Positions 1 to 8,601 of a DNA stretch of 14,294 bases are shown piece after piece. Under the pieces are notes generated by a model. It worked only from the letters and a program-made list of their open reading frames with translations, had not been told where the DNA came from and searched no databases. The position numbers were made by a program, and so were the translations under genes. This stretch comes from Saccoglossus kowalevskii. Lineage: Eukaryota; Hemichordata; Enteropneusta; Harrimaniidae. The stretch covers positions 3,898-18,191 of the forward strand of contig NW_003126930.1 of assembly GCF_000003605.2 (NCBI RefSeq), read 5' to 3'. Each line of letters begins with the position of its first letter. Position 1 is the first letter of the stretch.

Positions 1-499
1 CAGTTCACAGGTGATGTATATCTTATATAACGATAAGCAATCTAACTGCGATTCGAGGTCATGAGATGCTAGCCGAGTGAAAATTAGAGCGCGAGTCATT
101 CTGTAACCCGATTCGATAATGGCTGTAATTGAAGTGTTCCTGTATTTTTGTTATGCGCATGTTTATTTCACTATCTATTTTGTCACAGATACTGTATTTT
201 TACACAATCTGTGACGATTCTGGTAACGCAATTAAAATTGAACAATTACAGTAATGTTCAATGCAATTCTCGTTCATTTCAATGCTTCAAATAAAGGCGT
301 TCGCATTCCAGTCTATATGTTGACGTCTTCGCACGATCTGATTGGTGGGAACGGTTCTACCAAGCTTAAAGTTGTAATTTAAAATGACACGATCGGCGCA
401 GATCATTGTCAACTGCGCACTTTTACATTGATATCCTTATCATCTGAATCTGAGGCTAAATATGCAATAAAAACGTTTGTCTTGCAAAATGTTTAACTA

Positions 500-507
500 T
501 GACGTCA
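500..507. promoter_or_regulatory. CRE palindrome TGACGTCA
   Basis: A perfect cAMP-response-element-type palindrome. A related half, TTGACGTC, lies at 319-326, and an ATTGG (inverted CCAAT box) lies near 340-344. Such motifs occur by chance in 14 kb, and no transcript start is supported. Confidence 0.25.
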
Positions 508-657
508 TGATTATATCATATCTTCCTTAAATCTGAAAAGTACATATATTGCATAGTTCGTATCTTTATATTTCCGTAGACTACAAACACTACACAATTG
601 TGATACAGTGATAATTATATCAAAATGTATTCATTGTGAAAGAGTAAACAATGAGCT

Positions 658-671
658 TGACCTGACCTTGA
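658..671 (-). promoter_or_regulatory. Nuclear-receptor half-site pair, including TCAAGGTCA
   Basis: The plus sequence TGACCTGACCTTGA reads TCAAGGTCAGGTCA on the minus strand. That is a perfect extended half-site of the NR5A/ERR type (TCAAGGTCA), overlapped by one base by a second AGGTCA-type half-site. It is visible as a motif only, and function is inferred from known receptor binding preferences. Confidence 0.25.
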
Positions 672-726
672 TCCAGTCACTTAAAATCAGGTACTTCCAG
701 TCGAAATTGTTGTATTGGACTTATAA

Positions 727-834
727 AGCTTGTATTCCGAGTGTGGTACTTTAATCCACCGTGCCACGATCTCATATGAAGTTGTCGATGATATGCACTG
801 CTCAATGCGTATATGTGCAAATAGTTGCCCCTAG
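727..834 (+). other. Short cysteine-rich open stretch, unrecognised
   Basis: The frame is open for 35 codons from 727 to a TAG at 832-834, with cysteines at residues 6, 26, 31 and 35 minus one (C-x4-C-x3-C near the end). It could be a remnant of an extracellular exon, loosely PAN/apple-like in having closely spaced cysteines after a hydrophobic strand. No splice site is strong, and the reading is weak. Confidence 0.1.
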
Positions 835-1040
835 TTAAGAAGAGCTTAGAACCAACCTTTACCCTGGAAAAGTGTATTGCCTGACGTTTGGATCTTATAT
901 TCAAGAGAAGCATCACGGCATTCACACTATATCTAATCAAATGCCACATATCACAAGGACAATGTTAGATCGTTTTTAAGCAAATTAAAAATGTGAAATT
1001 AAACTTTCAGGATCCGAATAAACAACATTAAAAAGATAGA

Positions 1041-1280
1041 CTATCTTGAAATGAGCGATAAGAAAGTAATTTGTGCATTCATTGATAGACATTTCATTAC
1101 ATTCCTACGCCAGATACTAGTTCGATCAGCACGTTTGATTACTCAAATGAACAAGTCGTTTTTTTGCATTGTAGTAGCATGACTAGTGATCTTTTCCAAA
1201 CTCTTTAATTCCATACCTCTGCTAATGGTGATTGGGTCGGTTTGATTGTACCCTGGTGGCTGTGTAATCTCCTCTCCAAA
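1041..1280 (-). pseudogene. Possible terminal exon or broken coding patch, unrecognised
   Basis: The minus strand is open from 1280 down to a TGA at 1145-1143 (45 codons), and the same frame then stays open for 33 more codons to a TAG at 1043-1041. The first part is rich in E, T, P, G and K (for example EEITQPPGYNQTDP), with purine-rich first codon positions. An AG preceded by CTTT (TAGCTTTAG) immediately upstream could be a weak acceptor. If real, it is either a cytoplasmic-tail-like last exon ending at the TGA or a pseudogene with a nonsense change. No family is recognised, and frames of this length are expected by chance. Confidence 0.15.
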
Positions 1281-1907
1281 CTAAAGCTACTTTATTTCTG
1301 TCTTTCTATTTCAATACAACTGTAATTTGAACAATTTCTCCAGGGATATTATTATACCCACATGTACACAGTCAATTAGTCAGCAAATAGCGCTAATTAT
1401 ATTGAAAAGACTGCGGCGAATACAGAACCTTTACGACATAAAGATATAATGCTAGTTGCATTCAGTACCCCGTATAGATTGTGTAGTTGTCCATCAACAG
1501 GTACATACATGCGGTTAACTTGATTTGTTTGTCATAGTTTGGTTCGATAAAATATTTGTTGGAAACGTCCTCTCACAATGTTTTGCTGTGTTTGTGTCAG
1601 AAAGGATTACGCAACCCGTTATACACTGACAATTGTAGTTTCACTAAATTCATATACATATAATCAATTAATATTTGCACCTTAATAATTGCTGGCTAAA
1701 ATCCTTAACTTTCGTTTCAATTGTTCGTACAATGACTCACATTGTGTTGTCAAATCTATTTTAAGTTAGTTACATAATGTTCAGATCGGCATCAATTATT
1801 CCCAAAAACTTCTTTGAAAGATTTCGATTTTGAAGTTTACAATAAACACAACGCAATGTACTCACAAAATAGAGAGTTTGGGTTAATGCATTCAGATCAT
1901 AAATAGT
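1281..1907. other. No gene recognised
   Basis: Short open stretches only. TTTCTCCAG at 1335-1343 is acceptor-like and is followed by an open frame of about 34 codons, which shows no coding bias. Nothing else stands out. Confidence 0.6.
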
Positions 1908-2027
1908 CTACTTTTGTTCACAGCGAGGAATACTATACCATAACCCACTCGCGCAATCCTGAAAACTCCCAATAATCAAGTATATTTCTTGACTGGCAAT
2001 GTCTCGGTAGAATAACAACAAGTCAGG
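1908..2027 (-). pseudogene. Possible sushi/CCP-domain exon fragment
   Basis: The minus-strand frame is open for 39 codons, from 2027 down to a TAG at 1910-1908. Its last third carries the spacing of the second half of a sushi (complement control protein) repeat: Y-x-x-I-G-S, then C-x2-G-x-W-x3-P-x-C-E. The two cysteines are the codons at 1955-1953 and 1922-1920, the tryptophan is at 1940-1938 and the proline at 1928-1926. In the family these cysteines are the third and fourth, closing the domain. The second cysteine, expected just before the Y-L-I-I-G part, is a serine (AGT, one change from TGT), and no first cysteine is seen in frame. A TTTTCAG acceptor-like site at 1966-1960 could also start an exon. 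No signal peptide or second repeat is visible. Chance similarity cannot be excluded. Confidence 0.28.
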
Positions 2028-2760
2028 TTACTGGAATCCAAATATAGACAATTGCGTCCCAATTAATATAACCATAATCAGCTTTGGTTGCAGAGTCTCT
2101 TTGATATCAACATATGTGGAACACTGCATGTGTCAACCGATCATACTCATACTGTATTGTAATGCTGTGATTCACTCAATGATTGATAGATGTGTAGATG
2201 AGTTTGATGGTCGCATGGTGGGTACTACGTGACAAGCATAATATTCTGTCGTGAAAGCACACACGATTTGGCCATTAATCGTCATATTGTTGCCAGGTTG
2301 AATCTGTCTTATAGTGAACATCAGTGATGATTAAAGTTGTTGTATGATGTATACCTTGACATCCTTGTATTTTGTTCACAGAGATACGGTCAGTAATCGT
2401 CATTGTCAGATTCTAGTAATTTAATGATGACATTTTACCGTCATTGACAATAGTTGTTACCTATTAGATTCAAGTCAGTCATTAAAGGCGTGTTCAAATT
2501 ATAATTCATTGATCAAGCATCATAATATGTGAGAAACATTATAGGACATATTTAGAAATGAGCATTCAAAGCATTGCGAAGGCGCTACAGCATAGACCAA
2601 ATAAATATTTTCCATTAGTATTATGTGAATAACCGTATTCGGTTGACATCTGACATCCTTAATAATAACAGTTATCATTCTTGTAATTATAGTTATTATA
2701 CACCACATGTTGGAATATTATCTAATATGACAGAAACGTCATTGTCTCTTTTGACTTTTA

Positions 2761-2862
2761 TGGGGCAAGACGGTCAATTTCACGAGTTATGCTGTCAGTG
2801 TATTCATTGCTCGTATTTTTAAGAGCGAAGCGAGTGAACATTTAGACTGGACAAATTGCCCC
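2761..2862. repeat. Small inverted-repeat block
   Basis: TGGGGCAA (2761-2768) and TTGCCCCA (2855-2862) form perfect 8-bp arms around about 86 bp. A shorter GCTC/GAGC pair lies inside (2809-2812 and 2822-2825). CGAGTGAACA occurs twice on the right side (2830-2839 and 2863-2872), the second copy just past the arm. It could be a foldback remnant or coincidence. Confidence 0.3.
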
Positions 2863-5353
2863 ACGAGTGAACACGACCATCTGGATAGTATGCTGTGATT
2901 AGTACTGATAATTATTTTTAAAACACCTGAATGATTTGTTGATTATTTATTATTTATTTTTAATTTGTTAATTAACCTTTAACCTTTGCCGTCGGGTAAT
3001 TTAGTTACACAAATTGGACATTCAACAATATTAATCAAGTTCGGAAAAAAATGATTTGTATGTTACACACAGCATGTTGTGACAATAAAAAGCGAACGGG
3101 AGAAATGTGGACAAACTATTGTCCATCTGTACTAGCGACATTAATAGTCGTATTACGAGATAATTGGGTCAAAACTGAATTTCATAAACTTAAGCATGAC
3201 GTTGTAGAAATTACTTGAACTTGAATAATATTGGCGAAAAATAATATCGAGGTGTGAACTAACGGAAACAGAATTGCTTTCTAGTCCTTAGATAATGAAA
3301 TGAATGTAAAGGTATTCTCTGTACGTTCTGAGTGTGTTTAAACAATAACATTGGTTTCAATACACCATTCATCATCGTCAATTCACAACAATCAACATTT
3401 ATAAAACGTACAAGAGAAATACAGTAGATACTAGAACTTTTATTTATAGTGTTATTGAAATGCTCATTTATTTTATTCGAAATATTGGAATTCACATTTA
3501 CAATTAGCTACTAACAACAATTTCAGATTACTATTAATATTAGAATTGGTTTTCAAAAATTGTATATTGTGGAAGCGAATAAAACACTGATGCTGATATC
3601 GATTACAAAAACGTTGAATGTAATATTTCCCAATAGTTGTATGTTTGATTTATTCTATTATCTAGCTCAAGGGATTGACCTATAACCGGTCTTAACTTTA
3701 TGCAGCATTTAATATCACGATTTATTAAATTCTGTTTCTAACTACTTAATCTTAATCTACGTCAAATACAATCATAATTATCATTTTCCTAAATAATATG
3801 CATTATGAACAAGATCGGGGAACAAAAGTGAAAAAAAGATCAAATGTTGTTTGAAAGGAACGCCAGTCTTAAATGGTGGAATAATAAAAAGCCTAGGAAA
3901 ATCGGAATTAGATTAAAATCAAATAAAGTTCGAAAACGCATGAAATTTATTTGAGCTGCAAATAAGAAATCAATACCCATTATAGTACTTTTTCCAGTTG
4001 ATTTGTTTTATCAATTGAACATCTCGTTTATTTTTAACGCTTAATTTACGAAATCAGAAGAAAAGAATGCATCGAATCTTTGGATGCCTAAACCTGTGTC
4101 TGTATTCACAGACACACATTATATATATTTGTATGCGTCTTTTTACTGCAGATTTTTCTATACATTAATTTTCATTGGAACTGATAACAATGCATTTACA
4201 TTTTATACAACGCACTACACACATACATTGTTTTCCCGCATTTTTTGCACGATCATAACTGTCCTCTTGCTCATTAGTATTACGTATATACAATAATAAT
4301 AAAATAATAAAAACAAGAATTTACAGCAATACCACAACACAAAATGTCCAACTTTAAAGGTGCTGAATATATGTCTTCGAGACACGGACTTTGTATTTTT
4401 ATTTCATTACACGGAACGCCTGAAACGTTCAATAAATTCTAAAAAAATATACTACTTTGAGTATTTCAAGGCCATAGTTGTTGCAATGCTTAACATTCTA
4501 CAAATATTAGATTCAGATGTGATACAAGTAAAAAAAAACCACATAAATGTTCTACAGCTCAGTTTATATTCATTAATATACAGGAAAGCTAAATTTGAAA
4601 ACAACAACGTAGATACCATCAACGTCCTTTCAGTCCAACATCACACCAAATCGCGTTATATAGATTGAAACTAGACAAGATAGAGAATTTTTGAAATTTA
4701 ACAAAGTACAAATATCACCGCATATTATTTAACTATGACCAGTATTTCAAAAAGAGTCTGTACCAGACACCAGAGTTTTTAAAATTTACCAACCCTGTCA
4801 TTATTATTTGCAAATACTTTATTTCATTCCATGTAATCTCACCAAGTCATTTTATTTAGTATGAGACAACTATCACAGCGTTCTGAGTGTCAGTATCTCA
4901 TTGGCAAAGTGTAAATAACATACCCATTTCCGTAAACGAAAGAACAAAGAACATAAACAAACAGCAATAATCGAGAAATCAATCCACAAGAGCAAAAAAA
5001 ATGACAAGCAAATCACACCACACAGTTAAACAAATAAAAGAAAGGCACACCGAGTCCATGGTATACATGACATGAGTGTTACCAAAGAGAGACAGACATC
5101 CTGAAGCCCGCCATATATCATAACCATACGTCATTTAAAACCTTAACTCTATGGCAAGTAAATAGCCGTAGGTCTAAAACAAACTTTATGAATAAGGAAT
5201 TTCACCTTATTACAATGGTTAGAGTGTAAGTAAGTCACGAACTTGTGAATATCACTCGGCATGTGGCTACGTGTCATTTGTGAACATGCATACAGCAAAC
5301 AAGTTAAAGTCAGTAAGGACAAAAGTTGTTGTTATGGTTACAGTATCAGCGAC

Positions 5354-5372
5354 CAGTACTAGCACAGTACTG
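5354..5372. repeat. Perfect 7-bp hairpin
   Basis: CAGTACT, a 5-nt loop AGCAC, then AGTACTG. It is isolated, with no T-run or gene end nearby, and its function is unknown. Confidence 0.5.
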
Positions 5373-5720
5373 TTCTATTTAGTAGTGTAAACGTTAAAAA
5401 AAATGGTGTATACCACACGACTTGGTTTCAGTAGACATAGTTCCACAGTTCATAATGTTCCACATTGCATACTGGCATAATGATGTATTTTCGAAATTGT
5501 AGTTTAAATAATAAGTATACGTAGTTTTCTAAAGTGTGTGTAAAACAATCATGACATTTTGTTTACAATATGGTCTGCCTTGCCTCACAAGTAGTACATA
5601 TAGATATATAGTAAATGACATGTAAATTTCACAAGTGAGAAAAACGTCCGAGTTTTACTACAACAATCTGAAGAAATATATTGCCAAAAAAGTTCCCATT
5701 ATAAGAGCTAGAGGTAATTT

Positions 5721-5910
5721 ACATGAACGAATGCGTCATCACCTCATTACCATTTTATCACCTAACTTGCGACTGGGACGCATGCGTCATCACCTCATTG
5801 CCATTTTATCACCAACCATGTGACAGGAAGGCCTGTGTCATCACCTCATTAACATTTCATTACCTACCATGTGACATGAACGCATGCGTCATCACCTCAT
5901 TACCATGTCT
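5721..5910. repeat. 51-bp tandem array (about 3.7 copies)
   Basis: The anchor ATGCGTCATCACCTCATT (CTGTGTCATC in copy 3) starts at 5731, 5782, 5833 and 5884, exactly 51 bp apart. Flanking parts such as CCATTTTATCACC and GTGACATGAACG also repeat. Because 51 = 3 x 17, each frame keeps its phase. The frame starting at ATG 5723 reads a 17-residue repeat with two cysteines per unit (core ACVITSLPFYH) and ends at TGA 5927-5929. The copies carry both silent and replacement changes. No signal peptide, other domain or splice context supports translation, so it is annotated as a repeat and not a gene. Confidence 0.93.
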
Positions 5911-7788
5911 CACGCGTGTGTTCCAATGACAACCTTTTTATATACTCCCACTTCCCTTCACTCTTACATAATGCCACAGGATATTACAATATTGACTTAC
6001 CTTCTTGTGCCCCCCAAATCATTCGAAAATGTTTGCTCTTCATGGATTATCAAAATTCTGCAGGCATTATTTGTGAACTACAAAGAACAAAATCGTTCTA
6101 ATAAATTGGGATAATGACCATTTTTCTTTTTTCACCTCAGGCGCATAAAGAATAACACAGTTGTGAAACTGTTTTATTCAACCCATACGTGTTCTATCTA
6201 CACAAACATTGGTGTTACTTATGTTTCTTTTACCAAATTATGCGCTGTATATAACTATTGGTTAATACAAATAGTAGTTGCATGATTCCTGTTTTTGAAA
6301 GTAAAGCTTAGCCAGTAAAACCCAAGACAAATACTCAAAACCAACATATCGCTATCATTAATGGTCTTATAAATTATTTAGTTATTATAACATTGTTACG
6401 ACTAATTCATTATTAATATTACAGTTAAATAATTGTGCATGTATGCGCATGTTATATGGTATATAACTTACCATTGTTCAGCAGGCTTGGAACATACAGT
6501 CTTCTGTAAACAAACACAAGTACCTATGTTTTTTTTCTATATCATGCAATGATTCCAATTATCTTTATCTATGTGCGCGTCATTCCTTACTCAATTCTGT
6601 AATGAGAATTCCTTTCTCCATCCATATTTCTTCTGCCAGAAAACCACACTCTATGTTGAATATGTGTCCGGCAATTGTACTACTACATTTCACCTTTAGT
6701 TAAACTAAATGAATTTAGCCTCATTAATCGAATAGCACTCGACACCACAGATGCAATCAAATGATACAAGTCTGAAGATTATGCTTAGTGAGTGGTTTGG
6801 AGAGGATTATACTAAATCTGCTTTCAATTCGATTTTGAATGAAATGTTCTGTATACGTTGACATGATTAATGACACCCCAAGGTTGCTATATTCCCAAAT
6901 GTCGGATACAATTTTTCTAACCTACAAGTGATTCATTCTAACGCCTAGTAGATTGATCGAACGATTGATAGAGCAATACATACGAATTGATACGACCCAA
7001 CTCTAAGTGTATTGTGTAATATTTATAAAGGAATTACAATGCGTTAATCCGAACGACTGTAATCCACACTCCAAATAAGTAGAGTCTCGCAATTTTGATT
7101 TAGTATTAAATATACTCCAACCATGTTGGCGCCAACTATGTAAATACACATAGTTGTAAAATGTATTTTTGAAATGTGAGTCTAAATCAAATTGAACACG
7201 GATTTACCAGAATGGTTTGCTTTAAGTTTGCGAAAATAATACTCACTACAGGGGGATCAACAGTAGATCAATAACCCCGCCGTACTCTCACATCCTAAAA
7301 CATAAATTACTTTTTCGCTTTGGTTGTTATTTTCTGGTCTAATTATTAGATTATGACAACTGATTTGCTGGATTAGGTGGGAATGAGTAAGTGGACCAAT
7401 ATTAACTCGAGACAATTCTATCATTTTAAGATTACCCTTATATGCGCAAGTGTAAACCAAGGTTTGACTCAATGAAGTGTCGGGTGTCACATTGTAATGT
7501 ATTTCTAAGCAAACGTCAGTGTTTAAAAAAACAGCAGCAGAGGTTGAGTTTATTCATCACAAATTTTTCGTAAGAGATATTTGCTGAGATATGTTAATAA
7601 GATGAATAGATTTCCATTCCCAATATGCCATTCACCCACTTTTTCTATTGCATGAATACAATATGCTTGAGAACATTTCGTAAACTTGCAAAATTTAGAA
7701 TTCTTGTCGTAACCCTGTATATTAGCGATGACTGCAAGTTTAATGTCTTTCATATGACCGGCAGTTTAGTCACGCCCGCACACGCACC
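5911..7788. other. No gene recognised
   Basis: AT-rich unique sequence with short frames on both strands (for example 7257-7490 minus, 7550-7753 minus and 7625-7870 plus). The last two overlap on opposite strands, and none shows a motif. TATGCGCATGTTAT at 6442-6455 resembles the core of the 29-bp array. Confidence 0.6.
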
Positions 7789-7911
7789 AGGTGCAGCCAA
7801 CAAGCAATACATTGAAATAGTCAATTCTCTGGGACAAAATTTATTTTATGGGCCTTTTGAAGAATGCTAATTAATATAAAGGAAAGAGGGGAAATTAAAA
7901 GCTGTTCATAA

Positions 7912-8203
7912 GCTACCCTCCACCTGAAAAAAAAGTCTTCCCCTCCTACTGACCAAGTTCATCTTTCCCCTGCCCTCATTAAAAAACAACATTTTTTTGC
8001 TTACTCCCCTACCGCATTTTCAGTTATTGATAGCGCACGGCTGCCCACATTTAGCAGATGTTATTTCCGTCAATGCGTGTTTTATTATACCCTGCCCTAA
8101 AGGCTGTTTTGCCCACCCTGCGATAATTAGTATGTAAGTACCCTACCCACTAAAAAAGATTCCCTGTCCTTGCATTTTTTTAAGCAATCTGCCCTGCCCA
8201 CTC
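7912..8203 (-). repeat. Degenerate GGGYAGGG / A-tract repeat
   Basis: On the minus strand this stretch repeats the theme GTGGGYAGGGYA followed by A- or T-rich runs. Plus-strand copies are CTGCCCTGCCCAC at 8189-8201, GTACCCTACCCAC at 8138-8150 and ATACCCTGCCCT at 8087-8098. A further copy is CCCCTGCCCTCA at 7967-7978, with weaker ones near 7916, 7940, 8006, 8112 and 8162. Spacing is irregular, so this is a diverged repeat or a composition-driven pattern and not a clean tandem array. It lies wholly inside the inverted-repeat block. Confidence 0.5.
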
Positions 8204-8210
8204 AACAAAA

Positions 8211-8245
8211 ATTGGAACAGCTTTTCCAATGAACAGCTTCATTGG
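8211..8245. repeat. Two overlapping, mutually exclusive hairpins
   Basis: ATTGGAA (8211-8217) pairs with TTCCAAT (8224-8230) across the loop CAGCTT. CCAATGAA (8226-8233) pairs with TTCATTGG (8238-8245) across the loop CAGC. Both stems are perfect (7 and 8 bp) and share 8226-8230, so only one can form at a time. The two loops share the bases CAGC. They sit at the right end of the nested-inverted-repeat block. Confidence 0.75.
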
Positions 8246-8369
8246 CTGCACCTGCGGTATGACCTGGCTTTCCCCCTAATACGACAGGAAGGTTATCAAC
8301 CCACACAAGATCAGATGCATATTCGCCGCATTGATCTGAAAGTTTATTCTCCCCATTGGACATTGCAAC

Positions 8370-8601
8370 TTTATTGCGCATGTTTATCGTGGAAAATCTT
8401 TATTGCGCATGTCTATCGTAGAAAATCTTTATTGCGCATGTTTATCGTAGAACATTTTTATTGCGCATGGCTGTCGTAGAAATTTTTTATTGCGCATGTC
8501 TATCGTGAAAAATCTTTATTGCGCATGTCTATCGTGAAAAATCTTTATTGCGCATGTCTGTCGTTGAACATTTTTATTGCGCATGTCTGTCGTAGAAAAT
8601 C
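8370..8601. repeat. 29-bp tandem array, eight exact-length copies
   Basis: Eight contiguous 29-bp units start at 8370, 8399, 8428, 8457, 8486, 8515, 8544 and 8573. Every unit begins TTTATTGCGCATG without a single change. The second half, (T/G)(C/T)T(A/G)TCGT followed by an A-rich tail, varies while TCGT stays constant. There are no length changes between copies, which suggests recent amplification or constraint. The period is not divisible by 3, so it is not coding. Position 8343-8369 also starts TTTATT and may be a degenerate first copy. Confidence 0.97.

Larger units (their letters stand above)
1..1040. other. No gene recognised
   Basis: Unique AT-rich sequence. Apart from the regulatory motifs and the short cysteine-rich stretch at 727-834, I see no gene, RNA or repeat. 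A small ATG frame at 254-382 (42 codons) and the 90-codon minus frame at 677-949 have no recognisable features. Confidence 0.6.
2028..5720. other. Long AT-rich gene-free stretch
   Basis: Apart from the inverted-repeat block at 2761-2862 and the hairpin at 5354-5372, I see no supportable feature. The 102-codon frame at 4360-4668 starts with GTG and lies in very A-rich sequence, and it has no recognisable motif. The stretch at about 4915-5055 is A-rich and T-poor on the plus strand. T/A-rich low-complexity sequence occurs around 2925-2975. Confidence 0.6.
7789..8253. mobile_element. Possible non-autonomous element with nested inverted repeats
   Basis: The outer arms are AGGTGCAGCCAA (7789-7800) and its exact reverse complement TTGGCTGCACCT (8242-8253). 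The match continues imperfectly inward (AAGC at 7802-7805, GCTT at 8236-8239). The inner arms are AAAAGCTGTTC (7897-7907) and GAACAGCTTTT (8215-8225), also exact. Between them lies a G-poor plus strand with paired CCC runs and A/T tracts. No transposase frame is present. TATGACC occurs on both sides (7753-7759 and 8258-8264), but at unequal distances from the arms, so it is not a convincing target-site duplication. The block could be a MITE-like or foldback element. The family is not recognised. Confidence 0.4.

Noticed and set aside
2011-2229. 73-codon plus-strand frame with six cysteines
   Set aside because: It has no recognised domain order, overlaps the minus-strand CCP-like fragment at its start, and several frames of this length are expected by chance.
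4360-4668. 102-codon plus-strand frame in A-rich DNA
   Set aside because: It begins with GTG in an eukaryotic context, has no motif, and its length is within chance for a window of this size and composition.
7753-8264. TATGACC on both sides of the inverted-repeat block as a target-site duplication
   Set aside because: The copies lie at unequal distances from the arms (29 bp on the left, 4 bp on the right), so they do not abut the element ends.
8226-8280. Helitron-like 3' end (hairpin followed by CTAA)
   Set aside because: The CTAA is about 30 bp past the hairpin, much farther than usual, and no other Helitron signature is present.
5721-8601. Tandem arrays as a CRISPR locus
   Set aside because: The 29- and 51-bp units are contiguous, with no unique spacers between repeats, and the genome is evidently eukaryotic.
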